From Allochromatium tepidum (GTDB taxonomy: Bacteria; Pseudomonadota; Gammaproteobacteria; Chromatiales; Chromatiaceae), in NCBI RefSeq assembly GCF_018409545.1, contig NZ_AP024563.1, forward strand, positions 3,144,691 to 3,208,690: DNA of 64,000 nt, in the 5' to 3' direction. This document shows, in pieces, positions 63,866-64,000 of this stretch. The position numbers were made by a program, and so were the translations under genes. The stretch's first letter is position 1. Every line of letters starts with the position of its first letter. Below the pieces are notes generated by a model. The model worked only from the letters and a program-made list of their open reading frames with translations, was not told where the DNA came from and did not search any database.

Positions 63866-63893
63866 GCTATAAAAGGGCCGGAAATTTAGGCAA
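63866..63893 (-). promoter_or_regulatory. Probable rpmH promoter
   Basis: On the minus strand a -35 box TTGCCT (63893-63888) and a -10 box TATAGC (63871-63866) are 16 bp apart, about 48 nt upstream of rpmH. Confidence 0.5.
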
Positions 63894-63939
63894 TTTTTCA
63901 TCCGAAGTCAATCGAAACGCGCGTCCGATCGGTTCGGGC

Positions 63940-63948
63940 TGTGGATAA
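63940..63948. other. DnaA box in the rpmH-dnaA intergenic region
   Basis: TGTGGATAA is the reverse complement of the consensus DnaA box TTATCCACA. Its place upstream of rpmH suggests that dnaA and possibly oriC lie just beyond the right edge. Confidence 0.7.
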
Positions 63949-64000
63949 GTCCGCGCAAGGACGCTAGACTTGCACGCCGGCTCAGGAAACGTGCCGCGTC

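Overview
The window is GC-rich, with core gene order typical of gammaproteobacteria. It has thrS-infC-rpmI-rplT-pheS-pheT-ihfA-merR-like-tRNA-Pro on the left and mnmE-yidC-yidD-rnpA-rpmH with a DnaA box on the right, which places the right end next to the rpmH-dnaA/oriC region. The style (class I fumarase, GldFG-type ABC exporter, type III CRISPR, IS66/IS607/TnpB elements) suggests a purple sulfur bacterium of the Chromatiaceae. That assignment is inference; no rRNA gene is present.

Layout. 1-16.9 kb is core: a sensor fragment, an ABC exporter operon, a solitary Phd-type antitoxin, an AcuI-type oxidoreductase, class I fumarase, tRNA-Val, the thrS-to-merR translation cluster and tRNA-Pro. 17.0-40.8 kb is a CRISPR island. 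On the minus strand it carries a ubiquitin-like conjugation operon (small protein, NYN domain protein, Ubl-E2 fusion, JAB-E1 fusion) and a cas2-cas1 operon. The first Cas2 domain is broken by a 249-bp TnpB-less IS200/IS605-type element and by a frameshift. A 51-bp compound motif occurs three times, upstream of both operons. On the plus strand come a 25-repeat array and then a type III-D-like operon: a T7-like single-subunit RNA polymerase, a CARF-AAA-HTH regulator, a Cas6-like protein, a CARF-HEPN ribonuclease, Cas10 with GGDD but no HD domain, an inserted IS607 element, a Cas7-Csx10 fusion, a double Cas7, a Csx19-like protein and a TIGR03986-type RAMP.

41.1-55.8 kb is a minus-strand defence-like cluster. 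It holds two small hypotheticals, two zinc-ribbon membrane proteins, three dynamin-like GTPases (one frameshifted), an XRE regulator, a HEPN protein, a zinc-ribbon protein, an AAA ATPase, a DUF4276 protein and a WYL regulator. Two IS66 copies of equal length (1741 bp), each with its own 8-bp target duplication, have landed in it. 57.5-59.9 kb holds a third IS66-type transposase and a broken integrase with clustered 9-bp repeats. The core resumes at mnmE.

How the parts may work together. The array makes crRNAs, Cas6 processes them, and the RAMP proteins and Cas10 form the effector. Cas10 GGDD should make cyclic oligoadenylate, and two CARF proteins are present to read it: one a HEPN RNase, the other a putative transcription factor encoded next to a complete single-subunit RNA polymerase. 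That pairing of a type III signalling system with its own polymerase is the most striking feature here. One spacer is a perfect 31-nt antisense match to the host acuI-like mRNA encoded 15.7 kb away in the same window.
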